From CALMEC01 sp963777565 (GTDB lineage: Bacteria > Actinomycetota > Thermoleophilia > Miltoncostaeales > Miltoncostaeaceae): DNA of 64,000 nt. This document shows, piece after piece, positions 1 to 8,615 of the stretch. The DNA lies in contig CAVZQZ010000008.1 of the NCBI GenBank assembly GCA_963777565.1, forward strand, positions 243,369 to 307,368. Reading direction: 5' to 3'. The notes beneath the pieces are model-generated. The model had not been told where the DNA came from. It made no database searches and saw nothing but the letters and a program-made list of their open reading frames with translations. Made by a program: the position numbers and the translations under genes. Every line of letters begins with the position of its first letter. Position 1 is the stretch's first letter.

Positions 1-424
1 GGGTTTGGCGAACGACGCCGGCCTGCTCGGATTCGGGCACCTCCCAGACCGAGTCGAAGGCGAAGCGCGCGGTCCTGGCCGCGCCGGTCGCGCCCCAGAG
101 CGCGGTGACGAGGCCGAGCGCGAGTGCCCACCAACTCCCGCTGATCCCTCTGTCGGTGAAATCGATGAGCGGCACGTAGCCGTTGATCGTGTCGATCACT
201 CCGCCGCTGACGTCGTCGGGGAGGAACCAGCCGAGCAGGGTCGCGGCCGCCAGCATGAGGGGGAAGATCGAGAAGAAGGTCCAGAAGGCCAACAGCGCGG
301 CGAGGGTGGCGCTCTTGTCCTCCTGGAACCGCTTCGCGGCGGCCACGGTGACGGCGCTCGCGCCGTGAGTCTGCTGCCAGCCGTCGATCCGCTCGACCAG
401 GCCGCTGCTTGCCCTGGTTGCCAC
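1..424 (-). CDS. YihY/BrkB-family membrane protein (partial, C-terminus outside window)
   Basis: Reverse-strand reading from a GTG at 424 gives 141 codons that run off the left edge. A GGAAAGGGG ribosome-binding site sits just upstream. The protein opens with a short hydrophilic segment, then a helix containing AAKRFQEDKSATLAALLAFW and a hydrophobic stretch with FFSIFPLMLAAATLLGW, followed by a second segment near ALGLVTALWGATGAAR. This order is typical of the YihY/BrkB family of polytopic inner-membrane proteins, whose biochemical role is not established. Family members are usually around 300 residues, so about half is missing. The family call rests on the N-terminal pattern only. Confidence 0.82.
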   Translation of the reverse strand, partial: MATRASSGLVERIDGWQQTHGASAVTVAAAKRFQEDKSATLAALLAFWTFFSIFPLMLAAATLLGWFLPDDVSGGVIDTINGYVPLIDFTDRGISGSWWALALGLVTALWGATGAARTARFAFDSVWEVPESEQAGVVRQT

Positions 425-575
425 GTGCTCCCCTTTCCGGCCCGGGCGGGCCCAATCAGGTGCTCCGGGCAGTCGCCGCCAGTCTCACCCACTCGCCGCG
501 GGCGCGCAACACGGCGGTCGTCGCCGGGCTACCCTCGGGACTGCATCGGGGCAGGCCGGGGGAGGAGTGCCGGAG

Positions 576-648
576 TACCCCCAACGGGATTCGAACCCGT
601 GCCGCCGGCGTGAAAGGCCGGTGTCCTAGGCCGCTAGACGATGGGGGC
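576..648 (-). tRNA. tRNA-Glu (anticodon TTC)
   Basis: A 73-nt cloverleaf reads on the reverse strand. The acceptor GCCCCCA pairs with TGGGGGT (closing pair G-U) and A is the discriminator. The anticodon arm is CCGGC-CTTTCAC-GCCGG, giving anticodon TTC, and the T loop is GGTTCGAATCCC. No CCA is encoded. It lies between the convergent-side YihY gene and typA and looks intact, unlike the tRNA fragments at 41-58 kb. Confidence 0.95.
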
Positions 649-751
649 GCGGGGCGCCACGGCCCCGCGGGGGATGATAGACGCCGTGGACCACGCCGGA
701 CCTCGGCTCGGATCGGGGCGGAATCCGGCGCGCCAGCTACCATGCGCCGCC

Positions 752-2584
752 GTGACTACCCGAGCCGATCTCCGCAACGTCGCCATCGTCGCCCACGTCG
801 ACCACGGCAAGACTACCCTCGTCGACGCCATGCTCTGGCAATCCGGCGCGTTCCGGGCCAACGAGCAGGTCAACGAGCGCGTCATGGACTCCATGGACCT
901 GGAGCGCGAGAAGGGCATCACGATCCTCGCGAAGAACACCGCCGTCCGGCACAACGGGATCAAGATCAACATCGTCGACACCCCCGGTCACGCCGATTTC
1001 GGCGGGGAGGTGGAGCGCGGCCTGCACATGGTCGACGGTGTGCTGCTGCTCGTCGACGCGAGCGAAGGGCCGCTGCCGCAGACCCGGTTCGTGCTGCGAA
1101 AGGCGCTCGAGGCGCGGCTCCCGGTCGTCCTGGTCGTCAACAAGGTCGACCGGCCCGACGCCCGCATCGGCGAGGTCGTCGACGAAGTGTACGAGCTCTT
1201 CCTGGACCTCGACGCGGACGAGACCCAGATCGAGTTCCCGATCGTCTACTGCAACGCCAAGGCCGGCCGGGCGTCGCTCACACCCGACGAGCAGGGCACC
1301 GACCTCGAGCCGCTGTTCGCCGCGCTCGCCGAGCACATCCCGGCGCCCACCTACACCGAGGGCGCGCCGCTGCAGGCACTGGTCACCAACCTCGCCGCAT
1401 CGAAGTACGTCGGGCGCCTCGCGATCTGCCGCGTGCACGAGGGCACGATCGCGCGCGGCCAGACGGTCGCCTGGTGCCGGCGCGACGGCAGCATCGAGCG
1501 GGTCAAGGTGACCGAGTTGTACGTCACCGAGGAGCTCGAGCGCGTGCAGGTCGACGAGGCGGGGCCGGGCGAGATCATCGAGGTCGCCGGCCTGCCGGAG
1601 GTGACCATCGGCGAGACGCTCGCCGACCCGGAGACGCCGATGCCGTTGCCGGTCATCGCGGTCGACGAACCCAGCCTGTCGATCACCATCGGCATCAACA
1701 CCTCGCCGCTCGCAGGTCGCGACGGCACGAAGCTCACGGCCCGCAACGTGCAGGAGCGCCTGGACCAGGAGCTGGTGGGCAATGTTGCGCTGCGCGTCCT
1801 TCCCACCGCCCGCCCTGACACGTGGGAAGTGCAGGGCCGCGGCGAGCTGCAACTGGCGGTACTCGTGGAGACCATGCGCCGGGAGGGCTTCGAGCTCACG
1901 GTCGGCAAGCCTCAGGTCTTGACCCGCGACATCGACGGGACCGTCCACGAGCCGGTCGAGCTCGTCTCGATCGACGTGCCCGAGGACCTCCTGGGTGTCG
2001 TCACGCAGCTCCTCGCGTTGCGCAAGGGACAGCTGAAGGAGATCGTGAACCACGGCACCGGCTGGGTGCGCATGGAGTACCTCGTCCCCGCGCGCGGTCT
2101 CGTCGGGTTCCGCACCGAGTTCCTCACCGAGACGCGCGGGACCGGCCTGCTGCACCACGTGTTCGACCGGTGGGCACCGTGGTTCGGCGACATCCGGACC
2201 CGCCCCCGCGGAAGTTTGGTGGCCGACCGCACGGGCGTCACCACCACGTTTGCCCTGTTCAGCCTGCAGGAGCGCGGGACGCTCTTCGTCGGCCCGGGGG
2301 AGGACGTCTACGAGGGCGCGATCATCGGGGAGAACGGCCGGGGCGACGACCTCGACGTCAACCCCACCAAGGAGAAGAAGCTCACGAACATTCGTTCCTC
2401 CACCGCCGAGGAGCTCGTGCGGCTCGTGCCGCCCCGGCGTATGTCGCTCGACCAGGCCATGGAGTTCGTGCGTGACGACGAGTGCGTCGAGGTCACCCCT
2501 GAGCGGGTGCGGCTGCGGAAGGTCGAGCTCGTGGCCCACGCGCGGGCCAAGCTCGCGAAGCGGGGGGCGCCGACCCCGGCGTAG
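752..2584 (+). CDS. typA: Translational GTPase TypA/BipA
   Basis: A 610-residue ribosome-associated GTPase of the EF-G/LepA superfamily, involved in ribosome assembly and stress adaptation. The P-loop AHVDHGKTT is at residues 14-22, switch II DTPGHADFGGEV near 80, and NKVDRPDA (guanine recognition) near 132. Beta-barrel domain II, EF-G-like domains III and V, and the BipA C-terminal domain with NPTKEKKLTNIR follow. Length matches the family. The reading frame is open further upstream through the tRNA, so the GTG at 752 was chosen because the family begins only a few residues before the P-loop; no strong Shine-Dalgarno is visible. Confidence 0.97.
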   Translation: MTTRADLRNVAIVAHVDHGKTTLVDAMLWQSGAFRANEQVNERVMDSMDLEREKGITILAKNTAVRHNGIKINIVDTPGHADFGGEVERGLHMVDGVLLLVDASEGPLPQTRFVLRKALEARLPVVLVVNKVDRPDARIGEVVDEVYELFLDLDADETQIEFPIVYCNAKAGRASLTPDEQGTDLEPLFAALAEHIPAPTYTEGAPLQALVTNLAASKYVGRLAICRVHEGTIARGQTVAWCRRDGSIERVKVTELYVTEELERVQVDEAGPGEIIEVAGLPEVTIGETLADPETPMPLPVIAVDEPSLSITIGINTSPLAGRDGTKLTARNVQERLDQELVGNVALRVLPTARPDTWEVQGRGELQLAVLVETMRREGFELTVGKPQVLTRDIDGTVHEPVELVSIDVPEDLLGVVTQLLALRKGQLKEIVNHGTGWVRMEYLVPARGLVGFRTEFLTETRGTGLLHHVFDRWAPWFGDIRTRPRGSLVADRTGVTTTFALFSLQERGTLFVGPGEDVYEGAIIGENGRGDDLDVNPTKEKKLTNIRSSTAEELVRLVPPRRMSLDQAMEFVRDDECVEVTPERVRLRKVELVAHARAKLAKRGAPTPA

Positions 2585-2613
2585 CCCCGACGCCGGTCAC
2601 GTTTGACGGGCCG

Positions 2614-3303
2614 TCAGGCGGCGGGACGGACGAACAGGCCTTCGGCAGCGGAGTCGCTGATCGCGCGCTCCGCGCCTTCGACGCGCACCTTGATCTGGTG
2701 GGCGGCGCGACGGTAGTCGAGCACCTCCACGCGCTTGCCCGGGACGAACCCCTCGTCGTAGAACCAGTTGAGGAGGTCGCCGTCGTGCTCCGCGAGTCGC
2801 ACGACGTCGACCGTCACGCCGGGCTCGACATCCGAGAGCGGCAGGAGCTCACGGTTCTCGATCTGCTCGGTCGCGGTGTCGATCGGCCAGCCGTGGGGGC
2901 ATCGGTCGGGGTGGCCGAGGCGCTCGCTCATACGCTCCACCATTTCGTCGGTGAACGCCTCGCCGATCTCGTCGGCATGCACGTGGGACTCCGCCGGGCT
3001 GTAGCCCATGAAGTCGGTGAGGAACCGCTCCACCAGCCGGTGCTTGCGCACGACCCGCTGCGCCCGCTCCACGCCCGCCTCGGTGAGGATCGCCTCCTTG
3101 TGCTCGCCGCGGTGCACGAGATCATCGGCCTCGAGCCGCTTGAGCATCTCGCCCGCGGACGCCCGTGACACGCCGAGCATGTTCGCGACGCGCGAGGCGA
3201 TCGCGGCGGAATCGGTGGCCGGCGCGTACTCTCCGATCGGGAACGCCAGGAAGTAGATCGTCTCGAGGTACTCGTCGACGGAGTGGTTCTGATGGTGCGC
3301 CAT
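2614..3303 (-). CDS. DtxR/MntR-family metal-dependent transcriptional regulator
   Basis: A 229-residue protein with the DtxR layout: an N-terminal winged helix (about residues 8-65, SVDEYLETIYFL then ASRVANMLGVSRASAGEMLKRL), a dimerisation/metal-binding domain (HRLVERFLTDFMGYSPAESHVHADEIGEAF), and a C-terminal FeoA/SH3-like domain from about 150. Family members sense Fe(II) or Mn(II) and repress uptake genes. The potential metal ligands (H, E, C, H in HVHADEIGEA and DRCPHGW) are present; I cannot tell iron from manganese specificity. It is convergent with typA. OsmC on the same strand upstream is separated by a terminator, so it has its own promoter. Confidence 0.9.
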   Translation of the reverse strand: MAHHQNHSVDEYLETIYFLAFPIGEYAPATDSAAIASRVANMLGVSRASAGEMLKRLEADDLVHRGEHKEAILTEAGVERAQRVVRKHRLVERFLTDFMGYSPAESHVHADEIGEAFTDEMVERMSERLGHPDRCPHGWPIDTATEQIENRELLPLSDVEPGVTVDVVRLAEHDGDLLNWFYDEGFVPGKRVEVLDYRRAAHQIKVRVEGAERAISDSAAEGLFVRPAA

Positions 3304-3370
3304 CGCCGCTGACGCTAGCAGGACGGATGCCCGGTCGGCGATTGATGCGACACCCGCCCGGTGGTGCCGC

Positions 3371-3402
3371 GCCGCCCCGCGACGTGGCCGTCGCGGGGCG
3401 GC
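3371..3402 (-). terminator. Strong hairpin downstream of OsmC gene
   Basis: A perfect 13-bp GC-rich stem (GCCGCCCCGCGAC and its complement) closes a 6-nt loop, immediately after the OsmC stop codon in its direction of transcription. No clear T tract follows, as is common in high-GC actinobacteria. Confidence 0.7.
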
Positions 3403-3413
3403 CGACGGATCGC

Positions 3414-3845
3414 TCAGGCGAGGCGCGCGTCGACCGAGAGCTCGACGTTGCCCGTGAGCGCCTGTGAGACGGGGCAGCCGTCCTTCGCTGCGTTCGCGGC
3501 CGCGATGAAGCCCGCCTCGTCGACACCGGGCACCCGGCCGACGACCGTCAGGGCCGAGCGGGTGATGCCCGTGCCGGGCACGAAGGTCACCGTCGCGCTC
3601 GCCTTGAGCTCGTCCGGCGGCGTCCCCGCCTCGGCAAGGCCGTGCGACAGCGCCATGCAGTAGCAGGCGGCGTGCGCCGCGGCGATGAGCTCCTCGGGGC
3701 TGGTGCGTCCATTGGGCTCCTCCGACCGTGACGGCCAGCTCACGTCGAGCGGCCCGAACGCACCGCTGGTCACCGATTCGATTGTCCCCTTGCCGTGGAG
3801 CAGGTCCCCATTCCAGGTGACCGCGGCATGCCGGTCAGTTGCCAT
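3414..3845 (-). CDS. OsmC-family peroxiredoxin
   Basis: A 143-residue protein beginning MATDRHAAVTW, preceded by a well-placed CTGGAGGAC ribosome-binding site; the frame is open 27 codons further upstream but without such a site. It has the OsmC fold signature: a glutamate in SPEELIAAAHAACYCMAL, where the first catalytic cysteine is expected, and a second in AAKDGCPVSQAL. Family members use this cysteine pair to reduce organic hydroperoxides. The first motif reads AACYCMAL, so the usual cysteine position is retained. Probably monocistronic, ending at a hairpin. Role: peroxide detoxification (family knowledge). Confidence 0.93.
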   Translation of the reverse strand: MATDRHAAVTWNGDLLHGKGTIESVTSGAFGPLDVSWPSRSEEPNGRTSPEELIAAAHAACYCMALSHGLAEAGTPPDELKASATVTFVPGTGITRSALTVVGRVPGVDEAGFIAAANAAKDGCPVSQALTGNVELSVDARLA

Positions 3846-4049
3846 GATCCGTCCTCCAGTTTCGTGGGCGTGCGCCGTCGTGGGTCGGCGCGCGGCGTCG
3901 GGCGAAGGGTACCCCGCGTCGCTCAAGGGCGAGCAATCGGGTCCAGGCTGCGGTCAGGGGTCGGGCCGCAACCGCTGCTGTCGCGTCCGGCCGAGTTGGC
4001 CGACGCGATTGCCGCGGCAGCCCGCCGGGGTTGAGGCCGGCTGCCCTCC

Positions 4050-4871
4050 TCAGGCGACGGGGGCGGCGTTCACCGGCTCGACCTTCGTGAGGATGTGCGC
4101 CGCGACGGCCGCCACCGCGGCGGTCGTCCGGGGCGCCGACGGGTCGAACTCTGCGATCCCGGTGATCGTCCGCACGGGCACGATCTGCTGGACGCTCGAG
4201 ATCACGAAGGCGCCGTCGGCGTCCGCGAGGCGCTCGACCGTCATCTCGCGCTCGGCCGTCGCAACCGCCTCGACCACGACCCTGCGTGTGATCGAGTCGA
4301 GCACGCCGGCGTCGAGCGGGGGGAACATCAGCGTGTCGCCCTCGAGCCACGCGAACGACCAGACGGGGCCCTCCAGGATCACCCGGTCATCGGCCCGGTA
4401 GAGGAGCGCATCGTCCGCCCCGCCTTCCTTCGCGATGCGCTGCGCGCGCATGTTGGCGGCGTAGGAGAGGGTCTTGACGCCGATCAGGAGCGGTGTGACC
4501 CGGTGCGCGACCGGCATCAGGTCGAGCGAGGCGCGCGGCGTGGGGATCGGCTCTTCCCGCCAGATGCGCTGCCCGCCGCGAGTGATGATGAGTCGTACGG
4601 CGCAGTCCGGGGCGACGGTCGCCGCGCAGAACACCGCCATCTCGGCGCGAAGCTGCTCCACGTCGACGGGGATCCCGCTGCCGTCGCCCGAGCGCGCGAG
4701 CCGTTCGAGGTGCGCCTCCGGCGTGCGCGGCCTACGGCCGTACATGCGCATTCCCTCGAAGATGCCGTCGCCGCGGACGAGTCCGTCGTCCAGCGCGACG
4801 CGGACGGCTGCCCCGGGGGGTACGAGCGCGCCGTCGATCATGATTGCCGGCGGAGTTCCGTTCGTGGTCAT
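4050..4871 (-). CDS. Class IV (branched-chain/ADC lyase-type) PLP aminotransferase
   Basis: A 273-residue fold-type IV PLP enzyme. MIDGALVPP, then VRVALDDGLVRGDGIFEGMRMY match the family N-terminus. The Schiff-base lysine is probably in GVKTLSYAANM (about residue 133), and the PLP phosphate/glutamate region is VILEGPVWSFAWLEGD. The canonical branched-chain enzyme has TEGTGMN-like residues there, so LEGPVWSF is a divergent substrate-binding strand. Candidates are branched-chain aminotransferase, D-amino acid aminotransferase and aminodeoxychorismate lyase; sequence reading alone does not decide. No folate or leucine genes are adjacent. The ATG at 4871 gives the normal family length. Confidence 0.85.
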   Translation of the reverse strand: MTTNGTPPAIMIDGALVPPGAAVRVALDDGLVRGDGIFEGMRMYGRRPRTPEAHLERLARSGDGSGIPVDVEQLRAEMAVFCAATVAPDCAVRLIITRGGQRIWREEPIPTPRASLDLMPVAHRVTPLLIGVKTLSYAANMRAQRIAKEGGADDALLYRADDRVILEGPVWSFAWLEGDTLMFPPLDAGVLDSITRRVVVEAVATAEREMTVERLADADGAFVISSVQQIVPVRTITGIAEFDPSAPRTTAAVAAVAAHILTKVEPVNAAPVA

Positions 4872-4934
4872 GAAATGACGGTAGCAAGGGGCCGTCCGTC
4901 CGCCCAGCGACTGCCATTACGGCCCGCCCGCCGC

Positions 4935-5606
4935 TCAGGACAGGATGTTGACCGCCCGGGCGGTGACGAGCACCACGATCAGCAGCGACGCGAACGACTG
5001 TGCCGCCATCAGCAGCTTGGCTCGGGCCGTGAGCGGCATCGTGTCCGTCGGGCTGAACGCGGTGCCGTTCGTGAAGGAGGTGTAGAGGTAGTCGATGAAC
5101 CGGGGCGACCAGTCCGGCCCGGCGACGTCCACCTTCACGTCCATCTGCGGGAACAGGAAGTCGGGCAGCCCGCCGGCGCCGGCCGCGCGCAGGTGCGGTC
5201 CGCCCCGGTCGAGCTCCCAGTAGCAGAGGCCGAGCGCGATGACGTTCTCGATCCAGACCACGAGGGCGGCGCGCAGGAGCGGCAAGCCGGTGACCGCCGG
5301 CCGGTTGAGTACCGGCCACTGGAGGAGCCCGTCGACGAGCAGGCAGAGGGTGATGAGGTTGCCGATGGCGACGAGCAGGATGAGCCCGATCGCCGCGAGG
5401 CGAAGCCAGCGGGCCTCGTCCTCCGCGCGGTACCGCGAGTACGACGTCAGCACGACAAGCGGGACCGCTACGAGTATTGGGGCGAGGTAGTTGGGGCCGA
5501 GCGTGAAGGCCTCCGGCAGCCACAGGTAGATCGCGGCCCCGGCGAGCACCGCCAGCGACGCCGGCCAGCGCGGTTCCCTGCGTGACTCGACGAGGGCGGA
5601 GCGCAC
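4935..5606 (-). CDS. DUF1345-like / ion-channel-like membrane protein
   Basis: A 223-residue protein with about five hydrophobic segments: LAVLAGAAIYLWL, YLAPILVAVPLVVL, LAAIGLILLVAIGNLITLCLLV, LLRAALVVWIENVIALGLCYW and a C-terminal ASLLIVVLVTARAVNIL. Before the last helix lies YTSFTNGTAFSPTDTMPLT, which resembles the pore-loop region of two-helix ion channels and DUF1345 proteins. Transport function is inferred from this resemblance only. It lies 10 bp downstream of the PadR gene end on the same strand and may be its cotranscript. Confidence 0.7.
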   Translation of the reverse strand: MRSALVESRREPRWPASLAVLAGAAIYLWLPEAFTLGPNYLAPILVAVPLVVLTSYSRYRAEDEARWLRLAAIGLILLVAIGNLITLCLLVDGLLQWPVLNRPAVTGLPLLRAALVVWIENVIALGLCYWELDRGGPHLRAAGAGGLPDFLFPQMDVKVDVAGPDWSPRFIDYLYTSFTNGTAFSPTDTMPLTARAKLLMAAQSFASLLIVVLVTARAVNILS

Positions 5607-5615
5607 CCGTCTACG

Positions 5616-6176
5616 CTACCGCGGACGCTCGGCGTCCTCGCTCCCGGCCCCGAGCTCGCGCTCCACCTCGTCGAGCCAGTCCTCGTGCGCCTTGACGATG
5701 CGCCGTGCCAGTCGATGGTTGAGCCGCAGGTAGCGCTCACGTTGCGGGATCTGATCGGCGACCGCCTCCGCGGTGTCGATCTGGGCGTTCAGGGCGGCGA
5801 TCTCCCCGCGCAGGCTCGCAAGGCTGGCGACCACGGCATCCTCGCCGACGAGGTCGGCGGCGAGCAGGCGCCACGCCGGCTCCAGCTGGAGCCGCGAGAA
5901 CCCCGACGGCTCGCCCATCCAAGCGGTGAGCGCATCCCGGCCCTTCCGCGTGAGGGAGTAGTGCGTGCGTTCACGGGTCTTGCCCGGCTTCTTCTGCGAC
6001 GACAGGTACCCCAGCTGCGCGAGACGCTTCGGCTCCGCGTACCACTGGCTGTCGGCGAAGGTGATGTAGACGCGCCCCTGGCGCGCCATCCGCATGAGGT
6101 CGTGCGGTCCGGCGCCGTCGCGCCCGACCAGCACGAGGACCACATACGAGAACGGCGTCAGCTCGGATCTTGACAT
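5616..6176 (-). CDS. PadR-family transcriptional regulator (cupin-linked)
   Basis: A 186-residue regulator. The N-terminal winged helix (SYVVLVLVGRDGAGPHDL, then EPKRLAQLGYLSSQKKPGKTRERTHYSLTRKG) is PadR-type. A C-terminal helical dimerisation domain holds SLRGEIAALNAQIDTAEAVADQIPQRERYLRL. It is divergent from the cupin gene at 6239, with a 62-bp intergenic region holding two copies of a 14-bp motif. Such arrangements usually mean autorepression and ligand-released control of the neighbour. Its paralogue at 49718 shares most core residues (GRNGAGPHDLVQMARRG, EPKRLETLGYL, PGKTRERTHY) and also drives a divergent oxidative gene. Confidence 0.92.
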   Translation of the reverse strand: MSRSELTPFSYVVLVLVGRDGAGPHDLMRMARQGRVYITFADSQWYAEPKRLAQLGYLSSQKKPGKTRERTHYSLTRKGRDALTAWMGEPSGFSRLQLEPAWRLLAADLVGEDAVVASLASLRGEIAALNAQIDTAEAVADQIPQRERYLRLNHRLARRIVKAHEDWLDEVERELGAGSEDAERPR

Positions 6177-6177
6177 A

Positions 6178-6218
6178 GCTCTGTTTCGGAGTTATACAGA
6201 GAAACTCTGTTTCGGAGT
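6178..6218. promoter_or_regulatory. Putative PadR operator: repeated CTCTGTTTCGGAGT
   Basis: The 14-mer CTCTGTTTCGGAGT occurs at 6179-6192 and 6205-6218 in the same orientation, 26 bp apart (start to start). Each is the core of an imperfect palindrome of form (A/G)CTC-N7-GAGT. They fill the divergent PadR/cupin promoter region. A related 15-bp palindrome of the same geometry lies in front of the PadR paralogue at 50268. Function as an operator is inferred. Confidence 0.7.
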
Positions 6219-6238
6219 CTACTGATCTGGAGGCATCC

Positions 6239-6712
6239 ATGTCCGCCACCACCGTGATGACCGACCGACGCTGGTTTCTCGACACGCTCGTCGTGATTCG
6301 CGTCTCCCATCGCACCGGCGACGACGGCATCAGCGTCATCGAGTCTGTCGCGCCGTACGGGGACTCGCCCCCGCTCCACGTCCACCGCAACGAGGACGAG
6401 CTCTTCCACCTCCTCGACGGCACCATGCGGTTCCACGTCGGCGACGACGAGTTCGTGGCCGACGCGGGGGACGTCTTCCTCGCGCCGAAGGGCATCCCCC
6501 ACACGTACCGGGTCGAATCGCTCGAGGGCGCGCGCTGGCTGGTCACGACGACCGGCGGCGACTTCGAGGGGATGGTTCGCGGCGCCAGCCGTCCCGCCGA
6601 CCGCGACGCGCTGCCCGAGCCCAACGGCCCGCCCACCCCCGACCAGCAGGCGGCGCTCGCGGCCGTTTGCGCGGCGCACGGCATCGACCTGGTCGGCCCG
6701 CCGCTGCACTGA
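6239..6712 (+). CDS. Cupin-domain protein
   Basis: A 157-residue single-cupin protein starting at an ATG with CTGGAGG seven bases upstream. The metal-binding cupin motif 1 is SPPLHVHRNEDELFHLLDG (about residues 43-61; H, H and E ligands) and motif 2 contains GDVFLAPKGIPHTY (H ligand). Quercetin-dioxygenase-like cupins look like this, but the substrate is unknown. It is divergent from a PadR regulator, so it is probably inducible by an aromatic or phenolic ligand (inference). A second member with the same architecture is at 27229, divergent from a TetR regulator. Confidence 0.88.
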   Translation: MSATTVMTDRRWFLDTLVVIRVSHRTGDDGISVIESVAPYGDSPPLHVHRNEDELFHLLDGTMRFHVGDDEFVADAGDVFLAPKGIPHTYRVESLEGARWLVTTTGGDFEGMVRGASRPADRDALPEPNGPPTPDQQAALAAVCAAHGIDLVGPPLH

Positions 6713-6766
6713 CTTCCTGCGCCCCGGCCCCCGCGCTGGCACGCGTGCGGGCGCGCAGGGGCCCGC

Positions 6767-7594
6767 TCAGGCCGGCCGGCGCGAGACGACCGCGAGCACC
6801 TCCGCCGGCAGCGTGATGCCGTCGCCCTCGTCGCTCGCGACCTCGGCGACCCGCCCGGTCATCTCGTCCCAGGCGGATGCCCGGGCCGCGTCGTCCAGCC
6901 GATTCTGGAACAGGCCGGCGAGCGGGCCGGCGAGGATCGCGCCGGAGACGGCCTCCTGGACGTCTGCATAGCGCATCGGGGCATCCAGCGTCACGGACGT
7001 GTCCACCTCGAGGCCGGCCTGGTCGAGTATCCGCGGCAGCACCCCGGGCAGCCCGTAGAAGAACATCATCGGGCAGACCGACGAGTAGTAGCCGGCGCGC
7101 GACTCGACGAGGTCGATGACCGGCGACCACCACACCCGGTCGTGCCGGCCCCACACGAGCGTGAGCATACGTCCCCCCGGCCGCAGCACCCGGGCCATGT
7201 GCCCGATCGCCGCGAGGGCGTCGTAGCAGTACATGAGGGTGAAGCTCGAGGTGACGATGTCGAATGCCCCGTCCGGGCGCGACAGGCGCTCCGCGTCGTC
7301 CTCGTCGAACGTCAGCCGCGCCACGTCCGGCCAGCGTTCCCTGGCACGTTCGACCATCGCCGGCGAGAAGTCGACCCCGGTCACGGTGCCGCTCCCGATC
7401 CGCCCGGCCAGCGCCACCGACGTGTGGCCCGGTCCGCAGCCGACGTCGAGGGCAACCGCCGTGTCCGGGGGATCGAGCAGGTCAAGGCCCCGCTCGGTGT
7501 ACGCCGTCGTGCGCTCCGCCCAGAGCTCGTCGTAGGCGGTCGCCACGCGGCCCCAGGCATTGCGCATTCCGGTCTTCTCGGCGGGTTCGATCAT
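6767..7594 (-). CDS. Class I SAM-dependent methyltransferase
   Basis: A 275-residue protein, start ATG at 7594 (MIEPAEKTGMRNAWG). The open frame continues upstream but is composition-biased arginine-rich shadow. Motif I is VALDVGCGPGHTS (about residues 48-60), followed by GVDFSPAMVERARERWP, the acidic DEDDAERL and FDIVTSSFTLMYCYDALAAI, then the post-motif RVLRPGGRMLTLVWG. This is the UbiE/Methyltransf_11 pattern. The methyl acceptor cannot be told. The C-terminal third (MRYADVQEAVSGA) resembles small-molecule methyltransferases. It ends 54 bp from the cupin, convergent with it. Confidence 0.9.
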   Translation of the reverse strand: MIEPAEKTGMRNAWGRVATAYDELWAERTTAYTERGLDLLDPPDTAVALDVGCGPGHTSVALAGRIGSGTVTGVDFSPAMVERARERWPDVARLTFDEDDAERLSRPDGAFDIVTSSFTLMYCYDALAAIGHMARVLRPGGRMLTLVWGRHDRVWWSPVIDLVESRAGYYSSVCPMMFFYGLPGVLPRILDQAGLEVDTSVTLDAPMRYADVQEAVSGAILAGPLAGLFQNRLDDAARASAWDEMTGRVAEVASDEGDGITLPAEVLAVVSRRPA

Positions 7595-7761
7595 CGGGGG
7601 CCTCGTTCGGTGGGACCGTGCCGATAGCGAACCACATCGCACCGTAGCTGTCACGCACCCGGTTCTCCCCGAACGTCGAGGCGGGGTTTCCCGGATGGCG
7701 GCGGGCCCGCGTTCTCGCGAAACTCCACGGCGAGGCCGCGCTCGACGACCGAGGAGAGACG

Positions 7762-8526
7762 ATGAGCAACATGCACGACCCCGCGCAGGCCAACGCGACG
7801 CCGGCACCGGTCGCGACACCGGCGTCGTCGCTCGACTTCGCCCGCGCCTTCGCCGTGATCCTGGCGGCACCCCTGCTGATCGGCGGCGTGGTGATCGCGG
7901 CGGTCGCCCGGCTCGCGGGCGCCGCGGTGCGCCGTCACCGTCCGCCCGCCTCGGCTTTGATGACCGGCGTCGCCCTCGCCGCATACGCCTGGCGGGTGCG
8001 ACCGTGGATGCTCGCCTGGGGCAGCACCCCCGAGGAGCGCACGCGGACGCTGCCGGGTGACGAGTTCGCACCGGGCGCGCCCGGCCGGTCCACGCGGGCG
8101 GTGACGATCGAGGCGCCCGCGTCGTCGGTCTGGCCCTGGGTCGCCCAGCTCGGCCAGGACCGGGGAGGGTTCTACAGCTACGCGTGGCTCGAGAACCTGG
8201 CTGGCTGCAGGATGACGAACGCCGATCGCATCCACCCGGAGTGGCAGCACCGAGCGGTCGGCGACACGGTGCTGCTGCACCCGGCGAACGGCCTGAAGGT
8301 CACCAGGTTCGAACCGGACCGCGTGCTCGCGCTGGAAGGCTGGGGCGCGTTCGTCGTCGAGCCGGACGGCCCCGGCCGTACGCGGCTGCTCGCCCGCGCC
8401 CACTCCCAGCGCGGGCTGGCGCAACGGGTCATGACCCTGCTGATCGAGGTGCCGCACTTCGTGATGGAGCGGCGGATGCTGCTCGGCATCAAGGAGCGCG
8501 CCGAGGGCGCCATCCCGAGTCGGTAG
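7762..8526 (+). CDS. SRPBCC-fold protein with N-terminal membrane segment
   Basis: A 254-residue protein with a GAGGAGAG ribosome-binding site. Residues about 25-55 (FARAFAVILAAPLLIGGVVI) and 65-82 form hydrophobic segments, so it is likely membrane-anchored. From about 110 on there is a START/SRPBCC-type domain: RAVTIEAPASSVWPWVAQLG, GGFYSYAWLENLAGC, and WGAFVVEPDGPGRTRLLARA. Proteins of this kind are widely annotated as polyketide-cyclase-like or conserved membrane proteins, and the ligand is unknown. The ABC exporter downstream starts about 90 bp later. Confidence 0.75.
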   Translation: MSNMHDPAQANATPAPVATPASSLDFARAFAVILAAPLLIGGVVIAAVARLAGAAVRRHRPPASALMTGVALAAYAWRVRPWMLAWGSTPEERTRTLPGDEFAPGAPGRSTRAVTIEAPASSVWPWVAQLGQDRGGFYSYAWLENLAGCRMTNADRIHPEWQHRAVGDTVLLHPANGLKVTRFEPDRVLALEGWGAFVVEPDGPGRTRLLARAHSQRGLAQRVMTLLIEVPHFVMERRMLLGIKERAEGAIPSR

Positions 8527-8615
8527 TCGTCCGCACCCCGCCTCAGTGCGTGGCGCCGATGCGCGCCGGCGCCCGCGGCTCGATGCTCGCTGCGTCCCCA
8601 CACGCGTGGAATGAG

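Noticed and set aside
737..2539. 600-residue reverse-strand frame opposite typA
   Set aside because: It is a high-GC antisense shadow of typA rich in His, Asp and Arg; the forward frame has full GTPase motifs.
3846..4049. Small gene between OsmC and the aminotransferase
   Set aside because: About 200 bp with no start plus ribosome-binding site or motif; ordinary intergenic sequence.
4095..5585. 496-residue forward frame
   Set aside because: Antisense shadow of the aminotransferase and membrane protein genes; no domain and abnormal composition.
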